Shown here piece after piece: positions 61,346 through 64,000 of a stretch of DNA of 64,000 bases. The position numbers were made by a program, and so were the translations under genes. Numbering within the stretch: the first letter of the stretch is position 1; every line of letters begins with the position of its first letter. The notes under the pieces are model-generated. The model saw only the letters and a list, made by a program, of their open reading frames with translations. It did not search any database and was not told where the DNA came from. The stretch spans positions 372,001-436,000 of the forward strand of contig NZ_FYAU01000026.1 in assembly GCF_900185725.1 (NCBI RefSeq), in the 5' to 3' direction. Source of the DNA: Stappia sp. TSB10P1A. GTDB taxonomy: Bacteria; Pseudomonadota; Alphaproteobacteria; Rhizobiales; Stappiaceae.

Positions 61346-62381
61346 GTCTATGTCCATTGAAGAGGAAGGCGATGCCGATGGCGTCGCGATCGCAGCCCTT
61401 GCCGTTTCCCAGGAGGATGCCGGCAGCCGCCTTGATGCGTGCCTTGCCCGCCATCTGCCGGAACTCAGCCGCAGCCGCATCCAGTCGCTGATCCGTCAGG
61501 GCCGGGCGCGCGTCGACGGGCGGACCATACTGGAGCCCAAATACCGGGTCAATTCGGGCGAGGACCTTGCGCTGGAGCTTCCCGAGGCGGAAGAGGCCGA
61601 GCCGACGCCGGAGGCGATCCCGCTGACGATCGTCTACGAGGACGAGCATCTCGTCGTCGTCGACAAGCCCGCCGGCCTCGTCGTCCATCCCGGCCCCGGC
61701 AACTGGAGCGGCACGCTGGTCAACGCCCTGCTGCACCATTGCGGCGACAGCCTGTCGGGCATCGGCGGCGTCAAGCGGCCCGGCATCGTCCACCGGCTCG
61801 ACAGGGACACCAGCGGCCTGCTGGTCGTCGCCAAGACCGACCTCGCCCATCAGGGCCTTGCGGCCCAGTTCGCCGACCATGGCCGCACCGGCCCGCTGGA
61901 GCGCGAATATGTCGCCCTCGTCTGGGGCGCGCCGATGCAGCTTCGCGGCACGGTCGACGCCGATCTCGCCCGCTCCTCCGCCAACCGGCAGAAGATCGCG
62001 GTGACCAAGTCGGGTGGCCGCCATGCCGTCACCCACTGGCAGGTGCGCGAGCGCTTCGGCCCGAAGGACGCCGCCCCGCTGGCCGCCCTGATGGCCTGCC
62101 GGCTGGAGACCGGCCGCACCCACCAGATCCGCGTGCACATGGCCCATATCGGTCATCCCCTGATCGGCGATGCCGACTACGGCGCCCATTTCCGCACCAA
62201 GTCGGCACGTCTGCCGGACGAGGTCCGCGCGGTCGTCGACGCCTTTCCCCGTCAGGCCTTGCACGCCGGCCTGCTGGCCTTCGCCCATCCGGCGAGCGGG
62301 GAAACCCTGCGTTTCGAAAGCCCCCTTCCCGACGACATGGCTGCCCTGATTGCGGCAATCCGGACAATTTCCCCATCATAA
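61344..62381 (+). CDS. rluD: 23S rRNA pseudouridine synthase RluD
   Basis: RluA-family pseudouridine synthase of 345 residues, modifying 23S rRNA helix 69. S4-like N-terminal domain (GSRLDACLARHLPELSRSRIQSLIRQGRARVDGRTILEPKYRVNSGEDL), LTIVYEDEHLVVVDKPAGLVVHPGPGNWSGTLVNALLHHC, and the catalytic HRLDRDTSGLLVVAK with active-site aspartate. RLETGRTHQIRVHMAHIGHPLIGDADYG follows. The start is at ATG 61344 or 61350; neither has a strong SD. Confidence 0.93.
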   Translation: MSMSIEEEGDADGVAIAALAVSQEDAGSRLDACLARHLPELSRSRIQSLIRQGRARVDGRTILEPKYRVNSGEDLALELPEAEEAEPTPEAIPLTIVYEDEHLVVVDKPAGLVVHPGPGNWSGTLVNALLHHCGDSLSGIGGVKRPGIVHRLDRDTSGLLVVAKTDLAHQGLAAQFADHGRTGPLEREYVALVWGAPMQLRGTVDADLARSSANRQKIAVTKSGGRHAVTHWQVRERFGPKDAAPLAALMACRLETGRTHQIRVHMAHIGHPLIGDADYGAHFRTKSARLPDEVRAVVDAFPRQALHAGLLAFAHPASGETLRFESPLPDDMAALIAAIRTISPS

Positions 62382-62538
62382 TTAGCAAAGTTTTGTCCTG
62401 ATATTGTCCAAATGACACCTATATTGGGAGCTTCGGCGTGCCATTCGGGCGCCGCAACCGAATGCCCTGCGATGGCGGTCGCACACTCGGCCAGGACCGA
62501 TGCGACCCCGGAGGGATCGTGGGAGAAGGGGTGCTTTC

Positions 62539-63441
62539 ATGGCCCAGAACATTCCGGCGCTGAGCTCCGGCGAAGGCGGGCTCAGCCGATATCTGGACGA
62601 GATCCGGCGGTTCCCGATGCTGGAGCCGCAGGAAGAATATATGCTCGCCAAGCGCTACAAGGAGCATGACGACCCGGCCGCGGCCGAGCGGCTCGTGACC
62701 TCGCATCTGCGCCTCGTCGCCAAGATCGCCATGGGCTATCGCGGCTACGGCCTGCCGATCTCCGAGGTTGTCTCGGAAGGCAATGTCGGCCTGATGCAGG
62801 CGGTCAAGCGCTTCGAGCCCGACAAGGGCTTCCGCCTCGCCACCTATGCGATGTGGTGGATCAAGGCGGCGATCCAGGAATACATCCTGCGCTCCTGGTC
62901 GCTCGTGAAGATGGGCACCACCGCCAACCAGAAGCGCCTGTTCTTCAACCTGCGCCGGCTGAAGGGCCGCATCCAGGCGCTCGACGAGGGCGACCTGCGC
63001 CCGGAGCATGTCACGGAGATCGCGACCAAGCTCGGCGTCAGCGAGGAGGAGGTCGTGTCGATGAACCGGCGGCTCGCCGGCGACGCCTCGCTCAACGCGC
63101 CGATCCGCGCGGAGGCCGACAGCGGCGAGTGGCAGGACTGGCTCGTCGACGAGAGCGACAGCCAGGAGGCGATCTTCGCCCAGCAGGAAGAGCTCGACCA
63201 GCGGCGCAAGCTGCTCGGCGACGCGATGGAGGTCCTCAACGACCGCGAGCGGCGGATCTTCGAGGCCCGCCGGCTGTCCGAGGATCCGGTGACGCTGGAG
63301 GACCTGTCGAGCGAGTTCGGCGTCAGCCGCGAACGCGTCCGCCAGATCGAGGTCCGCGCCTTCGAGAAGGTGCAAAAGGCGGTCCGCCGGGGCGCGCGCG
63401 AGCTGGAACAGCCGCAGGCACAGATCGCCGGCCCGGCCTGA
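62539..63441 (+). CDS. rpoH: heat-shock sigma factor RpoH (sigma-32)
   Basis: A 300-residue alternative sigma factor. Region 2 RLVTSHLRLVAKIAMGYRGYGLPISEVVSEGNVGLMQAVKRFEPDKGFRLATYAMWWIKAAIQEYILRSWSLVKMGTT, then the RpoH box QKRLFFNLRRLKGRI that distinguishes it from RpoD/RpoS, and region 4.2 VTLEDLSSEFGVSRERVRQIEVRAFEKVQKAV. The ATG at 62539 has AAGGGG 8 nt upstream. The upstream gap contains CCTATAT (62418-62424), a reasonable -10 for an alphaproteobacterial heat-shock or housekeeping promoter, without a convincing -35. Confidence 0.96.
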   Translation: MAQNIPALSSGEGGLSRYLDEIRRFPMLEPQEEYMLAKRYKEHDDPAAAERLVTSHLRLVAKIAMGYRGYGLPISEVVSEGNVGLMQAVKRFEPDKGFRLATYAMWWIKAAIQEYILRSWSLVKMGTTANQKRLFFNLRRLKGRIQALDEGDLRPEHVTEIATKLGVSEEEVVSMNRRLAGDASLNAPIRAEADSGEWQDWLVDESDSQEAIFAQQEELDQRRKLLGDAMEVLNDRERRIFEARRLSEDPVTLEDLSSEFGVSRERVRQIEVRAFEKVQKAVRRGARELEQPQAQIAGPA

Positions 63442-63533
63442 CGGGCACGAGCGCCTCTCGCCTCGTGCAAATCGCAGTCCCGCGCCCCCGGCGCGGGACG
63501 CGCGTTTGCCGCAAAGCGGATTCCCCTTTCAGA

Positions 63534-63582
63534 TCCGATGCTCTAACCTTCCCGGCAGTGCCGGGAAGGTTAGAGCATCGGA
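63534..63582. repeat. perfect 23-bp palindrome downstream of rpoH
   Basis: Left arm begins TCCGATGCTCTAACC (63534) and the right arm ends GGTTAGAGCATCGGA (63582). All 23 positions pair around an AGT loop, with no mismatches. The preceding TTGCCGCAAAGCGGATTCCCCTT resembles a repeat family common between genes in Rhizobiales. It would also fold as a stable RNA hairpin ending rpoH mRNA. Confidence 0.85.
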
Positions 63583-63621
63583 CCGGCATGACGGCCGGCG
63601 GCAGGAAAGGCGGAAGACCCC

Positions 63622-64000
63622 ATGCGCATCACGCGACGCAAGCGCCTGTTCGTGGCGGCGGTCGGGTGCCTGGTGCTCGCCGTCGTTACCGCGCTGCGCG
63701 CCTACGATCCGCCCTTCGTCTCGGAGATCCGTCTGATAGGCCTCGACAGCTACCAGCGCTTCTGGCCACGCCCTCACGATGACTTTCCCGTCCGTATCGT
63801 CGACATCGACGAGCGCTCGCTGGCCGTGCACGGCCAATGGCCCTGGCGCCGCGACACGCTGGCAGACCTGACCCGCGCGCTGGCGGAGCTGGGGGCCGCC
63901 GCCATCGCCTATGACGTGATCTTCGCAGAACCGGACCGGCTGTCGCCCCACCGCTATGTGCCGGACCTGAAGCTCGGCAGCGATGCCGCACTGGAGGGGC
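63622..64000 (+). CDS. CHASE2 domain protein (partial, probable membrane-bound cyclase or kinase)
   Basis: The first 126 residues are visible before the window ends. A basic start and membrane helix (RKRLFVAAVGCLVLAVVTALRAY) lead into the CHASE2 opening: VSEIRLIGLDSYQRFWPRPHDDFPVRIVDIDERSLAVHGQWPWRRDTLADLTRALAELGAAAIAYDVIFAEPDRLSP. The WPWRR and YDVIFAEPDR signatures are typical. CHASE2 is an extracytoplasmic sensor usually joined to adenylate cyclase or kinase modules; which one lies beyond the edge cannot be seen. Confidence 0.82.
   Translation, partial: MRITRRKRLFVAAVGCLVLAVVTALRAYDPPFVSEIRLIGLDSYQRFWPRPHDDFPVRIVDIDERSLAVHGQWPWRRDTLADLTRALAELGAAAIAYDVIFAEPDRLSPHRYVPDLKLGSDAALEG

Overview
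The window reads as chromosomal DNA of a high-GC alphaproteobacterium of the Rhizobiales/Hyphomicrobiales type. The evidence is CtrA and ChpT (the alphaproteobacterial cell-cycle relay), ctrA divergent from fliI-fliJ, an Irr-type iron box before bacterioferritin, EipA (DUF1134), DUF2336, an alphaproteobacterial RpoH and CcrM-type GANTC sites before ctrA. A Stappia/Labrenzia-like relative is a guess from overall impression only. Most genes are packed head to tail, and the strong GC bias opens very long false frames opposite nearly every real gene.

Layout: (1) 1-7362, minus strand: PEP mutase fused to a nucleotidyltransferase, phosphonopyruvate decarboxylase and 2-aminoethylphosphonate transaminase, followed by an alpha-oxoamine synthase of the serine palmitoyltransferase type, a DUF4833 protein and a truncated myo-inositol-phosphate synthase. 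Together they suggest a phosphonate-decorated lipid or glycan. (2) 7584-10994: MmeI-like restriction-modification enzyme whose specificity region is AT-richer than the rest. (3) 11135-18638: CoA-transferase, then the urea transporter urtABCDE behind a sigma-54 promoter, interrupted between urtD and urtE by an AT-rich antisense small membrane protein gene. (4) 18650-23050: SDR, DUF2177, bacterioferritin, lipase-like protein and an exported hydratase-like protein. (5) 23070-27283: palindromic repeats, Tex, and a RecD-like helicase. (6) 27351-31610: hydroxyproline catabolism (epimerase, D-hydroxyproline dehydrogenase, deaminase) with a divergent GntR regulator. The last enzyme of the pathway, 2-oxoglutarate-semialdehyde dehydrogenase, lies 10 kb away (41034) but carries the same operator, TGATATATCA. 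(7) 31618-33650: AT-rich island with one DUF262/HNH (GmrSD-like) gene, inserted between two convergent GntR genes. (8) 34486-45234: aminotransferase, ctrA, fliIJ, GNAT, PqiA, DUF2336, the dehydrogenase above and a large MscS channel. (9) 45614-50996: dppABCDF peptide transporter. (10) 51035-60544: coiled-coil protein, EipA, YHS protein, then chpT-cheA-cheW-cheY-cheB-cheR. (11) 60769-64000: tRNA-Glu, DUF6476/rluD pair, rpoH, a long perfect palindrome and the start of a CHASE2 protein.

The most interesting systems are the phosphonate plus sphingolipid-type plus inositol gene set at the left edge, the split hydroxyproline regulon joined by one operator, the DUF262/HNH island, and the small membrane gene inside the urea operon. 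Domain and family calls come from reading motifs and remembered family sequences; no database search was possible.
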